The position numbers were made by a program, and so were the translations under genes. Below the pieces are notes generated by a model. It saw only the letters and a list, made by a program, of their open reading frames with translations, was not told the origin of the DNA and made no database searches. Positions 21,210 through 31,195 of a stretch of 64,000 nt of DNA are shown one piece after another (position 1 is the first letter of the stretch; the number at the start of each line of letters is the position of its first letter). The DNA lies in contig CAMIMS010000001.1 in NCBI GenBank assembly GCA_946221025.1, forward strand, positions 52,069-116,068, written 5' to 3'. The DNA comes from an uncultured Pseudoclavibacter sp. Its GTDB lineage: Bacteria > Actinomycetota > Actinomycetes > Actinomycetales > Microbacteriaceae.

Positions 21210-22115
21210 ATGACGAATCCGCAGCCCGCAACCGGTCAGACCGGATCGGATCGAGTCAAGCGAGGCCTCGCCGAAATGCTCAAGGGCGGCGTGATCATGG
21301 ATGTGGTCACCCCCGAGCAGGCACGCATCGCTGAAGATGCCGGTGCCGTTGCCGTCATGGCGCTCGAGCGCGTTCCCGCTGACATTCGTGCCCAGGGCGG
21401 CGTTGCCCGCATGAGCGACCCCGACCTCATCGACTCGATCATCGCCGAAGTGCAGATTCCGGTGATGGCCAAGGCTCGTATCGGCCACTTTGTTGAGGCG
21501 CAGGTACTGCAGGCGCTGAACGTCGACTACATCGACGAGTCCGAGGTGCTCTCGCCCGCCGACTACGTCAACCACATCGACAAGTGGCAGTTCACCACGC
21601 CGTTCGTGTGCGGTGCGACAAACCTCGGTGAAGCGCTTCGTCGCATCAACGAGGGCGCGGCGATGATCCGCTCGAAGGGTGAGGCGGGCACCGGCGACGT
21701 CTCCGAGGCGACTAAGCACATCCGCAAGATCAACAGCGAGATTCGCGCGCTGCAGTCAATGTCGAAGGATGAGCTCTACGTCGCCGCGAAGGAACTGCAG
21801 GCACCGTTCGCACTCGTTGAAGAGGTCGCCGAGACCGGCAAGCTCCCCGTCGTGCTGTTCACCGCGGGCGGTGTGGCAACGCCGGCCGACGCCGCGATGA
21901 TGATGCAGCTCGGCGCCGACGGTGTATTCGTGGGTTCGGGCATCTTCAAGTCGGGGGACCCGGCCAAGCGCGCAGCCGCGATCGTGAAGGCGACCGCGCA
22001 GTACGACGACCCGGCCGTGATCGCGGATGTTTCGCGGGGTCTCGGGGAAGCAATGGTCGGAATCAACGTCGCCGACCTCGCGGCTCCGCACCGCCTGGCC
22101 GAACGCGGTTGGTGA
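21210..22115 (+). CDS. pdxS: Pyridoxal 5'-phosphate synthase subunit PdxS
   Basis: A 301-residue TIM-barrel enzyme that makes pyridoxal phosphate from ribose 5-phosphate, glyceraldehyde 3-phosphate and ammonia supplied by PdxT. Key blocks: [14 protein letters not shown], the catalytic lysine in [15 protein letters not shown], the second lysine region [13 protein letters not shown] and the phosphate-binding [14 protein letters not shown]. The frame is open far upstream to 20787, but that part is antisense-like sequence over the HIT gene. The ATG at 21210 has GAGGAAAGG 5 bases ahead. The stop overlaps the pdxT start. Confidence 0.96.
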   Translation: MTNPQPATGQTGSDRVKRGLAEMLKGGVIMDVVTPEQARIAEDAGAVAVMALERVPADIRAQGGVARMSDPDLIDSIIAEVQIPVMAKARIGHFVEAQVLQALNVDYIDESEVLSPADYVNHIDKWQFTTPFVCGATNLGEALRRINEGAAMIRSKGEAGTGDVSEATKHIRKINSEIRALQSMSKDELYVAAKELQAPFALVEEVAETGKLPVVLFTAGGVATPADAAMMMQLGADGVFVGSGIFKSGDPAKRAAAIVKATAQYDDPAVIADVSRGLGEAMVGINVADLAAPHRLAERGW

Positions 22116-22720
22116 GCGGATCGGGCGCACCGGTTCGGATCGGCGTGCTCGCGCTTCAGGGGAACGTTCGCGAGCACGCCCGGATTATCACCGATCTCGG
22201 CGCGGAAGCAGTGCCCGTGCGAACGCCGGCGCAACTCGACGGTGTCGATGCGATGGTGCTGCCCGGCGGTGAGTCGAGCACGATCGACAAGCTCATGCGC
22301 ATGTTCGACCTGCACGAGCCGCTGCGTGAGCGCATCCGCTCGGGCATGCCCGCGCTCGGGACCTGCGCTGGGCTCATTCTCCTTGCCGACCGAATTACCG
22401 ATGCGGCTCCAGGCCAGCAAACCCTCGGGGGCATCGATGTGACCGTTCGCAGAAACGCGTTCGGCGCGCAGAATCAGTCATTCGAGGTCGACCTCGATGT
22501 GCCGGTGCTTGGAAATGAACCGGTTCGCGGGGTGTTCATCCGGGGCCCGGTCGTCGATGAGGTCGGGCCGAATGCGACCGCGATCTGCGAACTTCACGAC
22601 GGGCGGGTGGTCGCGGTCAAGCAGGGCAAACTAACCGGGTTGTCGTTTCATCCGGAAATGGCGGGGGAGCAGTCCTTTCATCGGGCACTCGTTGAGGATG
22701 CGCGCGCGACTCGCGCGTAG
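22112..22720 (+). CDS. pdxT: Pyridoxal 5'-phosphate synthase glutaminase subunit PdxT
   Basis: A 202-residue class I glutaminase that releases ammonia from glutamine for PdxS. The nucleophile is in [13 protein letters not shown], and the His-Glu pair is in SFHPEM near the C-terminus; [12 protein letters not shown] and [13 protein letters not shown] are family blocks. The GTG at 22112 overlaps the pdxS stop (GTGA); a TTG one codon earlier is an alternative. Always made together with PdxS, which forms the 12+12 complex. Confidence 0.95.
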   Translation: MSGSGAPVRIGVLALQGNVREHARIITDLGAEAVPVRTPAQLDGVDAMVLPGGESSTIDKLMRMFDLHEPLRERIRSGMPALGTCAGLILLADRITDAAPGQQTLGGIDVTVRRNAFGAQNQSFEVDLDVPVLGNEPVRGVFIRGPVVDEVGPNATAICELHDGRVVAVKQGKLTGLSFHPEMAGEQSFHRALVEDARATRA

Positions 22721-22732
22721 GCTCAGCGTTCG

Positions 22733-22749
22733 GCGAACCGCCGGTTCGC
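22733..22749 (+). terminator. Possible hairpin terminator after pdxT
   Basis: GCGAACC and GGTTCGC form a 7-bp stem around GCC, 12 bases after the pdxT stop. The T-run is weak. Confidence 0.4.
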
Positions 22750-22787
22750 TGCATTCCATATCGTTTTCGTCACTTCTGGAGGCATGA

Positions 22788-24095
22788 ATGCCGCGTCCGC
22801 GCCGCACTGCCAACGATCGGGCTAAGCGGGCCGCCGAGAGCTTGACCGAGTTCATCCAAGCTGCCCCCTCGTCGTTTCACGCCGCCGAGTTGGTCGCGGA
22901 CAAGCTCGAGCTGGCCGGATTCACGCGCCTTCGCGAAGACGATGACTGGTTCCTGCAGCGCGGTGGGTATGTCGTCGTTCGAGACGGTGCGGTAGCGGCG
23001 TGGCGGATTTCGTCCGGAACCGTTTCTGACTCGCCGTTCGCGATCGTCGGTTCGCATACCGATTCGCCCGGTTTTCGACTCAAGCCCATCGCCGATCACG
23101 AGGCCGATGGTTGGCGCCAGCTCGCGGTCGAGGTGTACGGAGGACCGCTATTCAATTCGTGGCTCGACCGCGAATTGAGCATCGCCGGTCGAGTCGCGCT
23201 GCGTGATGGCACGACCCGTCTTATTCACACCGAACCCATCGCCCGCATTCCGCAATTGGCGATTCACCTCGATCGCGGTGTGAATGCTGAAGGGTTGAAG
23301 CTCGATCCGCAGCGCCACCTGCGGCCGGTTCTCGCGCCCGGAGACGGGCCCACCGCGCTCAACCTCATCGCAGAAGAAGCCCTCGTGAGTGAGAGCGAGA
23401 TCGTGGGATGGGATCTCGCGCTCATTGACTCGCAGGAGCCGCAGATCTTCGGAACGCCGCCGATGCTCGCTGCCCCTCGCCTGGACAACCTGCTGAGCGT
23501 CGCCGCGACAATGAGCGCGATCGAAGAAACCGTCCCAGACGGGGTCATTCCCCTCATGGTGGCGTTTGATCACGAGGAGGTCGGCTCGCGTACCCGAAGC
23601 GGTGCCGGGGGCTCGTTCCTCGAGGATGTGATCGACCGCATCCGTGACTCCATTGGCTCAACACCGAACTCCGCGCGGCGTGGACTTGCCGCGTCGTGGT
23701 GCATTTCGAGCGATGTCGGTCACAGTGTTCACCCGAACTATCCCGAGCGGCACGATGATGATGTTCGCCCCGTCGCCGGTTCCGGCCCCATCCTCAAGGT
23801 CAACGCGAATCAGCAATACACGAGTGATGCTCCGGGAGCCGCGCTGTGGAAGGGGGTTTGCGAAACTGCGGGGGTATCCACCCAAACCTTCGTGTCGAAT
23901 AACACTGTTCCCTGCGGGATCACGATTGGGCCGCTCATTGCGGAGCGACTCGGGGTTCGCACCGTTGATGTGGGCGTGCCCATCCTGTCTATGCACTCGG
24001 CGCGAGAACTGTGCGCCGCCTCAGATGCGGTTGATCTGCAGAAAGCGCTTGCCGTGTTTTTCGCGGGCGCGTGGCCGGAGCGTCCGGCGCACTAA
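22788..24095 (+). CDS. apeB: M18 family aminopeptidase
   Basis: A 435-residue zinc aminopeptidase of family M18, which removes N-terminal acidic or neutral residues from peptides. Metal ligands are visible in GSHTDSPGFRLKP (His near residue 88), FDHEEVGSRTRSGAGGSFL (catalytic Glu pair near 262) and the C-terminal LSMHSARELCAASD (His). DVGHSVHPNYPERHDD is another family block. GGAGG precedes the ATG by 6 bases. It lies between pdxT and yebC, which are closer together in many actinobacteria. Confidence 0.92.
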   Translation: MPRPRRTANDRAKRAAESLTEFIQAAPSSFHAAELVADKLELAGFTRLREDDDWFLQRGGYVVVRDGAVAAWRISSGTVSDSPFAIVGSHTDSPGFRLKPIADHEADGWRQLAVEVYGGPLFNSWLDRELSIAGRVALRDGTTRLIHTEPIARIPQLAIHLDRGVNAEGLKLDPQRHLRPVLAPGDGPTALNLIAEEALVSESEIVGWDLALIDSQEPQIFGTPPMLAAPRLDNLLSVAATMSAIEETVPDGVIPLMVAFDHEEVGSRTRSGAGGSFLEDVIDRIRDSIGSTPNSARRGLAASWCISSDVGHSVHPNYPERHDDDVRPVAGSGPILKVNANQQYTSDAPGAALWKGVCETAGVSTQTFVSNNTVPCGITIGPLIAERLGVRTVDVGVPILSMHSARELCAASDAVDLQKALAVFFAGAWPERPAH

Positions 24096-24244
24096 CCGGC
24101 CGTTCACCCCTCAGATGAGGTGAGGTTGCGCGCCGAAACGTCCTCACTTCGAGCGGCAGCGGTAGGATTCAGCGTTCCCCATTCGCCCATCGCCCGCGAA
24201 GCGCGCGATGTCGGCGACAACGAGCCCGAGATCTGGAGGAAAGC

Positions 24245-25009
24245 ATGGCCGGACACTCCAAGTGGGCGACGACGAAGCACAAGAAGGCGGTCATCGACGC
24301 CAAGCGTGCCAAGTCGTTCGCGAAGCTGATCAAGAACATCGAGGTCGCCTCGAAGATCGGCGGCCCTGACCCGGCCGGGAACCCGACGCTCGCCGATGCC
24401 ATCCAGAAGGCAAAGAAGCTCAGCGTTCCGAACGACAACATCGATCGCGCCGTCAAGCGAGGCGCTGGCCTTACGGGCGAGGTCATCGAGTACACGACCA
24501 TCATGTACGAGGGCTACGCGCCCGGCGGGGTGGCGCTGCTGCTCGAGTGCCTCACGGACAACAAGAACCGTGCCGCAGCCGAGGTTCGCACGGCAATGAC
24601 CCGCAACGGCGGCACGATGGCCGACCCCGGCTCGGTCGCGTTCAACTTCGAGCGCAAGGGCGTCATCATCGTCCCGAAGGCCGACGGCGTTACCGAAGAC
24701 TCGCTGCTCGAAGTCGTGCTTGACGCCGGCGCTGAGGAGGTCATCGACCACGGCGAGACGCTCGAAGTGCGCACCGAGGCGAGTGATCTCATGCAGGCGC
24801 GGGATGCCCTGAAAGCCGCGGAGGTCGAGTACGACCAGGCCGAAGCCGAGTTCGTGCCGAACGTCAAGGTTGAGGCCGACGTGGAAACTGCACCAAAGGT
24901 GCTGAAGCTCATCGATGCGCTCGAAGACCTCGACGACATTCAAAATGTGTTCACGAACCTCGATATTTCGCCCGAGGTGCAGGCGCAGCTCGACGAGAGC
25001 GACGAGTAG
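24245..25009 (+). CDS. YebC/PmpR family protein
   Basis: A 254-residue protein starting [20 protein letters not shown], the unmistakable YebC N-terminus, with [18 protein letters not shown] and [19 protein letters not shown] later. YebC proteins were described as transcription regulators (PmpR), and more recent work links some of them to translation of proline-rich stretches. Neighbours ruvC-ruvA-ruvB follow, the classic arrangement. GGAGGAAAGC precedes the ATG. The 149-base spacer before it has a TAGGAT -10-like hexamer but no clear -35. Confidence 0.93.
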   Translation: MAGHSKWATTKHKKAVIDAKRAKSFAKLIKNIEVASKIGGPDPAGNPTLADAIQKAKKLSVPNDNIDRAVKRGAGLTGEVIEYTTIMYEGYAPGGVALLLECLTDNKNRAAAEVRTAMTRNGGTMADPGSVAFNFERKGVIIVPKADGVTEDSLLEVVLDAGAEEVIDHGETLEVRTEASDLMQARDALKAAEVEYDQAEAEFVPNVKVEADVETAPKVLKLIDALEDLDDIQNVFTNLDISPEVQAQLDESDE

Positions 25010-25017
25010 CCGGTCGC

Positions 25018-25617
25018 ATGACGCGCATCCTCGGCATTGACCCGGGGCTGACCAGGTGCGGCATCGGGGTCATCGAGACGACTCCGGGCCGACGCTTGGA
25101 TCTTGTGCACGTGGACTGCGCGCGAACCAGTCCCGACGACGAGCTCGCGCACCGACTCGCGCGCATCGCCGATGCCGTCGAGCAGGTGCTGGATGAGCAC
25201 CGTCCTGATCGCGTCGCGCTCGAACGCGTGTTTGCCCAGCACAATGTGCGAACCGTGATGGGCGTCGCGCAAATTTCCGGCGTGGTTCTCGTCGCGAGTG
25301 AACGGCGCGGCATTCCGGTGGCACTGCACACGCCGAGCGAAGTGAAAGCGGCCGTCACCGGGTACGGGTCTGCGGACAAGGCGCAGGTGGGGGAGATGGT
25401 TCGACGCTTGCTTCGACTGGAAGAGGTGCCAAAGCCCGCCGATGCTGCGGATGCGCTCGCCCTGGCGATCTGTTCGGCCTGGCGGGCTCCGGACGCACCG
25501 GGACTGTCGACGCCGGTCGAACGAGCCCGTGCGGGACAGACGCCCCTCACACCCGCCCAGCAGGCATGGCTCGCCGCCGAGCGTTCCGCGAAATCCGCCG
25601 GCCGACGCTTACGGTGA
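25018..25617 (+). CDS. ruvC: Crossover junction endodeoxyribonuclease RuvC
   Basis: A 199-residue Holliday-junction resolvase. The first catalytic Asp is in [14 protein letters not shown], Glu in [17 protein letters not shown] near residue 68, and the C-terminal Asp pair in [17 protein letters not shown] near 143. It works with RuvAB, encoded directly downstream. The C-terminal extension of about 30 residues is Ala/Arg-rich. ATG 8 bases after the yebC stop; ruvA starts 4 bases after the ruvC stop. Confidence 0.95.
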   Translation: MTRILGIDPGLTRCGIGVIETTPGRRLDLVHVDCARTSPDDELAHRLARIADAVEQVLDEHRPDRVALERVFAQHNVRTVMGVAQISGVVLVASERRGIPVALHTPSEVKAAVTGYGSADKAQVGEMVRRLLRLEEVPKPADAADALALAICSAWRAPDAPGLSTPVERARAGQTPLTPAQQAWLAAERSAKSAGRRLR

Positions 25618-25621
25618 CACA

Positions 25622-26224
25622 GTGATCGCCACTGTTTCCGGCACCGTGACGCGCATCGGTGCCTCCTTCTGCGTCGTGGATGTTTCCGGTATCGGCTATC
25701 TGGTGTCGATTACGCCGGAACACGCAATGAGCCTGCGAACCGGCGACGAGACAACGATTCGCACTCGCCTGATCGTGCGAGAAGACGCCTTCACCCTCTA
25801 CGGCTTCCGAACCGAATCAGAAGCGGAGGCCTTTGACCGCCTGATCGGTGTGAGCGGCATCGGCCCAAAGTCCGCTATGGCAACGCTCGGCCAACTTGGC
25901 GCGGACGGGCTCGCACGCGCCGTTGCCGAATCCGATGAGCGCGCGTTCAAATCCGTGCCGGGGATCGGGCCGAAAAGCGCAAAGCTCATCATCGTGAGCC
26001 TTACCGGGAAGCTCGACTCGATCGCGGCCCCCGCTGATGAGAAGCCAGCCTCACCCACCGGTTCGGCGGATGTGGTCGATGCGCTCGTGGGGCTCGGATA
26101 CAAGGAGGATGCGGCAAAGGCGGCCGTTGACGCCGTGCTCACTGAGCGCGGTGGAGACTCCCACCCGGCGGATGTGCCGGAGATTCTCCGCGCGAGCCTC
26201 AAACGACTCGGAGGATCGCGATGA
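25622..26224 (+). CDS. ruvA: Holliday junction branch migration protein RuvA
   Basis: A 200-residue protein that binds four-way junctions and loads RuvB. The N-terminal OB fold begins [20 protein letters not shown] and includes [10 protein letters not shown]; the two helix-hairpin-helix units are [16 protein letters not shown] and [16 protein letters not shown]; a linker leads to the C-terminal domain [19 protein letters not shown], which contacts RuvB. The GTG at 25622 gives the correct N-terminus; the longer frame from 25442 lies within ruvC. The stop overlaps ruvB by 4 bases. Confidence 0.95.
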   Translation: MIATVSGTVTRIGASFCVVDVSGIGYLVSITPEHAMSLRTGDETTIRTRLIVREDAFTLYGFRTESEAEAFDRLIGVSGIGPKSAMATLGQLGADGLARAVAESDERAFKSVPGIGPKSAKLIIVSLTGKLDSIAAPADEKPASPTGSADVVDALVGLGYKEDAAKAAVDAVLTERGGDSHPADVPEILRASLKRLGGSR

Positions 26225-27273
26225 GCGCCGAGATCGGGCACGGCGCCGCCGAGTCGGAAGCGGAACTGGCATTTGAACGAGCGACGCGACCGGCAACCCT
26301 TGAGGAGTTCGTTGGGCAGACCAAAGTTCGCGAACAGCTCGACCTCCTCTTGAAAGCGGCGGCCCTGCAGCAGCGCGCCCCCGATCACATCCTGTTGGCG
26401 GGTCCCCCGGGTCTTGGGAAGACGACGCTCGCGATGATCGTCGCCGCTGAGTCCGGACGCGCACTTCGTCAAACGTCGGGACCTGCCCTGCAGCACGCCG
26501 GAGACCTGGCGGCCGTGCTCTCGAGCCTGGTCGAGGGAGAGGTGCTCTTCATCGATGAGATTCACCGCATGGCGCGTTCTGCGGAAGAGATGCTGTATCT
26601 CGCGATGGAGGACTACCGCATCGACATCATGGTCGGAAAGGGCGCGGGTGCGACGAGCGTGCCGTTGGAGCTGCCGCCCTTCACCGTGGTCGGTGCCACG
26701 ACGCGCGCGGGACTACTGCCGAATCCGCTGCGCGACCGGTTTGGCTTCACCGCGCATCTCGAGTTCTACGCGGATGGTGAGCTGCGCTCAGTGCTTGAAC
26801 GTTCAGCTGGCCTCATGAGCCTTGACGTCGCGGGCCCCTCGCTGGAAGCGATCGCGCGTCGCTCACGAGGCACTCCCCGAATCGCCAATCGGTTGCTTCG
26901 CCGCGTTCGCGACTACGCGCTCGTTTACGAACAGGAACCGAGCGAAGAGGTCGTCGGACGGGCTCTCTCCCTCTACGATGTTGACGACCGGGGCCTTGAC
27001 CGGCTTGACCGAGCGGTTCTCGAAGCGCTCATTCGACGGTTCAACGGGGGACCGGTGGGGGTTCGCACGCTCGCCGTCTCACTCGGTGAAGAAGCCGAGA
27101 CAATCGAGGCGGTCGTCGAGCCGTTCCTTGTTCGCATGCACCTCATCGCACGTACACCTCGCGGGCGTATCGCGACGCCGCTCGCGTACGAGCACCTTGG
27201 CCTCGCGCTGCCGCCCGCACACGCGCGGTCTTCGAGTGAGGATCCCGAAGCACTGTTCGACGACGACGTATGA
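26221..27273 (+). CDS. ruvB: Holliday junction branch migration helicase RuvB
   Basis: A 350-residue AAA+ motor that drives branch migration with Ruv[19 protein letters not shown] begins the domain; Walker A is [13 protein letters not shown] (near residue 62), Walker B is [10 protein letters not shown] (near 111), sensor 1 is [13 protein letters not shown] and the arginine finger region is PLRDRFGF. The C-terminal winged helix is present ([20 protein letters not shown]). ATGA overlap with ruvA shows co-translation. Confidence 0.96.
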   Translation: MSAEIGHGAAESEAELAFERATRPATLEEFVGQTKVREQLDLLLKAAALQQRAPDHILLAGPPGLGKTTLAMIVAAESGRALRQTSGPALQHAGDLAAVLSSLVEGEVLFIDEIHRMARSAEEMLYLAMEDYRIDIMVGKGAGATSVPLELPPFTVVGATTRAGLLPNPLRDRFGFTAHLEFYADGELRSVLERSAGLMSLDVAGPSLEAIARRSRGTPRIANRLLRRVRDYALVYEQEPSEEVVGRALSLYDVDDRGLDRLDRAVLEALIRRFNGGPVGVRTLAVSLGEEAETIEAVVEPFLVRMHLIARTPRGRIATPLAYEHLGLALPPAHARSSSEDPEALFDDDV

Positions 27274-27333
27274 TGGGCGCTGTTTGCGCTCCGACGGCCT
27301 GACGGCGAGCGCGTTCAGAAGGAGTTTGCCCGT

Positions 27334-27732
27334 ATGGATCCAATGCTGTGGCTACCGCTCATCCTGCTCGTCTTCATGATTTTCTTCATGATGCGCGGAA
27401 ACCGGGCACAGCAAAAAGCGCGCGAAGATCTGCAGAAGAAGATCGTTCCCGGCGCGCAGGTCATGACCCAGTCGGGCATATTTGGCACCGTCATCACTCA
27501 GGACCCGGAGTCGAACTCCACCGTCATTGAGTCAGTGCCGGGAACGAAACTGCGCGTGCACACGATGACGATCACGACCGTTGTCGAGGATGAGCCGAGC
27601 ACGGTGACCGATGCTGCGGCCTCGTCACCCGCAGAACCGGAGTCGACCGTTAGCGAGTCGAGCCTCGAGGGCGGCGCGCACAGCGCGGACCTCGACGCCG
27701 ACCGTGACCTCGACGATCCTCGCGATCGGTAG
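27334..27732 (+). CDS. yajC: Preprotein translocase subunit YajC
   Basis: A 132-residue protein with one N-terminal membrane segment (LWLPLILLVFMIFFMM, residues 4-20) followed by RGNRAQQKAREDLQKKIVPG and QVMTQSGIFGTV, the YajC core. The C-terminal 45 residues are Asp/Glu/Ser-rich. It belongs to the SecDF-YajC complex that helps late steps of Sec export. AAGGAG lies upstream of the ATG; secD follows after 59 bases. Confidence 0.93.
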   Translation: MDPMLWLPLILLVFMIFFMMRGNRAQQKAREDLQKKIVPGAQVMTQSGIFGTVITQDPESNSTVIESVPGTKLRVHTMTITTVVEDEPSTVTDAAASSPAEPESTVSESSLEGGAHSADLDADRDLDDPRDR

Positions 27733-27791
27733 TTCACGCACTCCAAACTCACGTTTCCACCCCCACTCACCATCAGAGGCAGATCAACACC

Positions 27792-29639
27792 GTGGCAGTG
27801 AATCCTGCGACCAATCGTCGACCTAATCCAGGTCCGAGCCTGACGACCCGTGCCTGGCAAACCCTCGCGGGTCTTCTGCTTGTCATTGCGACCCTCGTTG
27901 GCCTCAACTGGATCGCCGTGTCCCAGGGCGGCGCGTGGACCCCGAGGCTCGCACTGGACCTCGAGGGCGGAACCCAGGTCGTGCTGCAGGCACAGCTGCC
28001 CGAAGGCCAGGCGGACCCCTCGCCCGAACAGATGGCTCAGGCGCTGGCGATCATTCGTCAGCGCATTGACGCCTCGGGTGTCTCCGAAGCTGAGATCACC
28101 ACGCAGGGTGGTCGAAACATCGTCGTCAACATTCCCGGTGAGCTTTCGGATGCGCAGAAGGAACGCATTGAGAACTCGGCCCGGCTTGATTTCCGGCCCG
28201 TGATTGAGGCGGACTCCGCCGCGAATTCGCAAATCATTCCGCCGGACCAGCCCCCGCCGACCCTCGCCTCAACCCCGACCGCCGTGCCGACGGATGCGAG
28301 CGATCCGAACGGTGTTCCCGACACGAAGTGGCTGTCGTACCTCCAGTTCGATTGCGCGAAAGACATCCCGAACGCTTCCGACATCGCTGCGGACCAACCC
28401 CTCATTACCTGCAGCGAGGACGGTCAGGAGAAGTACGCGCTCGGTCCGGTCGAGGTGTCGGGCGAGAACATCAAGAACGCGTACAGCGGCATGGTGCAAA
28501 CCTCACAGGGCGCGACCACCGGTCAGTGGGCCGTGAACATCGAGTTCGATGAGACAGGCACGCAGCAGTTCGCTGCGGTCACCCAGCGGTTGAACTCGTA
28601 CCAGTCGGCCGGCTCCTTCGGCGGACCGCAGCAGCGCAACCGATTCGCGGTCACGCTCGATAACCGGGTCATCGTCGCGCCGTCCGTGAACACATCCATC
28701 ACCGATGGAAAAGCGCAGATCACCGGAAACTTCACGCAAGAAGAGGCTGCCGCGCTCGCCGACCAGCTGAAGTTCGGTGCGCTGCCGTTCACCTTCCAGA
28801 CACAGTCGACGCAGGCGATCTCGGCAACGCTCGGCGAGTCGCAGTTGATGAACGGGTTGATCGCGGGGGCGATTGGACTCGCGCTCGTGGTGATCTACTC
28901 GCTGTTCCAGTACCGGGCGCTCGGGTTCGTCACGATCGCCTCGCTCGCGATCTCGGCGCTGCTGACCTACTTCGTGGTGACGTTCCTCTCGTCGCAGGAG
29001 GGGTACCGGCTCTCGCTGGCCGGTGTTGCGGGCCTCATTGTCGCGATCGGCATTACCGCCGACTCGTTCATCGTCTACTTCGAGCGAATCAAGGACGAAA
29101 TACGCGACGGCAGAGGATTGGTCTCTGCTGTGGAAGCGGGCTGGCAGCGAGCGATCCGCACGATTCTCGTGTCGGATGCGGTGAACCTGCTCGTCGCGGG
29201 CGTGCTGTTCTTCGTCGCCGTTGGAAACGTTCGCGGGTTCGCGCTGACGCTGTTCATCACCACGGTCATCGACCTCATCGTGGTGACGCTGTTCACCCAC
29301 CCGATCATGCGTTTGCTCGCGAACACGCGCTTCTTCGGAAACGGTCACCCCGCCTCGGGACTGAACCCCGAACGGCTCGGAGCGGCTTCCTATCGGGGTC
29401 GCGGCGAGTTCCGTCCACAGCGAAGCACCCGCATCGGCCGCCGGAAGCCCGTTGAGACGAAACCGAGTCTCGCCGAGCGCAAGTCCGGCGTCATCCTCGC
29501 CGAAGAAGAAGCACCCGACGAGGTCGAGATCGACGAGATCGAGACCCCCGAAGAAACTGAGATTGACGCCGATGGCACCGCTATCGACAGCGATGCCGAG
29601 ACGGATGCAGCCGAGACCGAGACGGAAGTGACCCGATGA
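27792..29639 (+). CDS. secD: Protein translocase subunit SecD
   Basis: A 615-residue membrane protein using the proton gradient to pull exported proteins across the membrane. One N-terminal membrane segment (TLAGLLLVIATLVGLNWI) precedes the large outer domain with LALDLEGGTQVVLQAQ near residue 55 and QRIDASGVSEAEI. The five-helix C-terminal membrane domain includes GLIAGAIGLALVVIYSLFQY and the conserved GLIVAIGITADSFIVYFERI. About 100 cytoplasmic residues follow, the last 50 strongly acidic. Ser/Pro/Thr-rich stretch near residues 150-175. ATGA overlap with secF. Confidence 0.95.
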   Translation: MAVNPATNRRPNPGPSLTTRAWQTLAGLLLVIATLVGLNWIAVSQGGAWTPRLALDLEGGTQVVLQAQLPEGQADPSPEQMAQALAIIRQRIDASGVSEAEITTQGGRNIVVNIPGELSDAQKERIENSARLDFRPVIEADSAANSQIIPPDQPPPTLASTPTAVPTDASDPNGVPDTKWLSYLQFDCAKDIPNASDIAADQPLITCSEDGQEKYALGPVEVSGENIKNAYSGMVQTSQGATTGQWAVNIEFDETGTQQFAAVTQRLNSYQSAGSFGGPQQRNRFAVTLDNRVIVAPSVNTSITDGKAQITGNFTQEEAAALADQLKFGALPFTFQTQSTQAISATLGESQLMNGLIAGAIGLALVVIYSLFQYRALGFVTIASLAISALLTYFVVTFLSSQEGYRLSLAGVAGLIVAIGITADSFIVYFERIKDEIRDGRGLVSAVEAGWQRAIRTILVSDAVNLLVAGVLFFVAVGNVRGFALTLFITTVIDLIVVTLFTHPIMRLLANTRFFGNGHPASGLNPERLGAASYRGRGEFRPQRSTRIGRRKPVETKPSLAERKSGVILAEEEAPDEVEIDEIETPEETEIDADGTAIDSDAETDAAETETEVTR

Positions 29640-31072
29640 GCACGGCTATTTCATCGACGACCAGCGCCGACACGCGCGATGGGGTCGCGCGGGAGCAGGC
29701 CGAGCGCGACAACCAGGCAGAGCCTCGCTCGACGTTCGGCAATGACCTGCACACCGGTGCGCGATCGTTCGACTTTGTCGGACGCGTCGGCACATGGATC
29801 GCCATCGCGCTGGCCGCCATGGTCTTTTCGATCGCTATTCCGCTTCTTCGCGGGGGATGGAACTTCGGCATCGAGTTCACCGGCGGTTCTGAATTCACGA
29901 TCTCGTCGCCCGCGACGCAGGAGGAGGCGACAGCCAGCGAAGTCATCGCCCGACACTCCGCCACGCCCGCGCGCGTGTCGAAACTCGGCGATGGTTCGAT
30001 CCGCGTCCAATCTGATGCGCTCGATCAGGCCAACGCCTCCCAGGTTCGCCAGGAGCTCGCGCAGGCCTACGGCGTTGGAGAACAAAACGTCGCCGTTTCC
30101 ACGATCGGTCCGTCGTGGGGTGCTGACATCACCCGTCAGATGCTCATCGGCCTCGGCATCTTCCTCGTGCTCGCAGCGAGCCTCATGGCGATGTACTTCC
30201 GCACGTGGAAGATCGCGCTTGCAGCCATGCTGGCGCTGCTGCATGACCTCGTGGTCACAGCCGGCATCTACGGCATCACCGGAGTTGAGGTCACGCCGGC
30301 GACGGTGATCGGGTTCCTCACCATCCTCGGGTACTCGCTCTACGACACGGTCGTTGTTTTCGACAAGGTCCGCGAGAACACCGCGGATTACGACGACGAT
30401 TCCCCCCGCACATTTGGCGAACTCGTGAATCTCGCCGTCAACCAGACACTCGTGCGCTCGATCAACACCTCGGTCGTGGCCCTGCTGCCGGTCGCGGCGA
30501 TTCTCTTCATCGGCGCGTTCCTGATGGGCGCGGGAACGCTCCGCGATATTTCCCTCGCACTGTTCATCGGCATTCTCGTCGGTGCAATCTCCACAATCTT
30601 CCTCGCAGCGCCCCTGTATGCGCTTCTTCGTCGTGGTGAGCGCGAGATCCGGCGTACCGACCAGGAGATCCGCATCGGCCGCGGCGAATCCGAAGCGGAA
30701 GCCGTCAAGAAGACCGGTGGCAAGCGCATCCTGCCCGAGGAGAACGAGGACGAGGACGAGCTCGACGACGATTCGACCGAGGATGAGGACGAGCGCAAGA
30801 GCGTCGAGGACTTCGAGAACGAGGACGACCCCATTCCGGCCGAGACGGAACGCGCCGAATACGAGGTGTCGAAGATCAAGGAGCGCGATGCGCTTCCACT
30901 CGGAACCCGGATCGACGATGAGGCGGTTCGCGAAGCGGAGCTTGATGAACTCGAGCAGGCCGATGCCGACGACGAGCAGGCCGATGCAGAGGAGCTTCCC
31001 ACTCGCCGTCGCGGCGGGGGAGCGGCCAAGCGCGCAAAGTCCTCGAAGCGGGCAAAGCGTCGCCGCAAATGA
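29636..31072 (+). CDS. secF: Protein translocase subunit SecF
   Basis: A 478-residue partner of SecD. The first membrane segment (GTWIAIALAAMVFSIAIPLL) is followed by GWNFGIEFTGGSEFTI, the SecF outer-domain signature, and five more membrane helices with VIGFLTILGYSLYDTVVVFD (the DxxVVFD block). After the last helix near residue 330 there is an unusually long, mostly acidic cytoplasmic tail of about 145 residues ending in a Lys/Arg-rich patch. The tail is longer than in E. coli SecF but such tails occur in actinobacteria. Coupled to secD by ATGA overlap. Confidence 0.95.
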   Translation: MSTAISSTTSADTRDGVAREQAERDNQAEPRSTFGNDLHTGARSFDFVGRVGTWIAIALAAMVFSIAIPLLRGGWNFGIEFTGGSEFTISSPATQEEATASEVIARHSATPARVSKLGDGSIRVQSDALDQANASQVRQELAQAYGVGEQNVAVSTIGPSWGADITRQMLIGLGIFLVLAASLMAMYFRTWKIALAAMLALLHDLVVTAGIYGITGVEVTPATVIGFLTILGYSLYDTVVVFDKVRENTADYDDDSPRTFGELVNLAVNQTLVRSINTSVVALLPVAAILFIGAFLMGAGTLRDISLALFIGILVGAISTIFLAAPLYALLRRGEREIRRTDQEIRIGRGESEAEAVKKTGGKRILPEENEDEDELDDDSTEDEDERKSVEDFENEDDPIPAETERAEYEVSKIKERDALPLGTRIDDEAVREAELDELEQADADDEQADAEELPTRRRGGGAAKRAKSSKRAKRRRK

Positions 31073-31195
31073 TTCCCTGAACGGGGCGTGCGATCACGAT
31101 GACCGCTCCCCGTAGGGCCGGTGGTAGCGTTTGCGCACCGCCGCGCCCACCGATCAGTGTGAGGCTGCGGCAACACCGCGGTCGAAGGGTGATGC

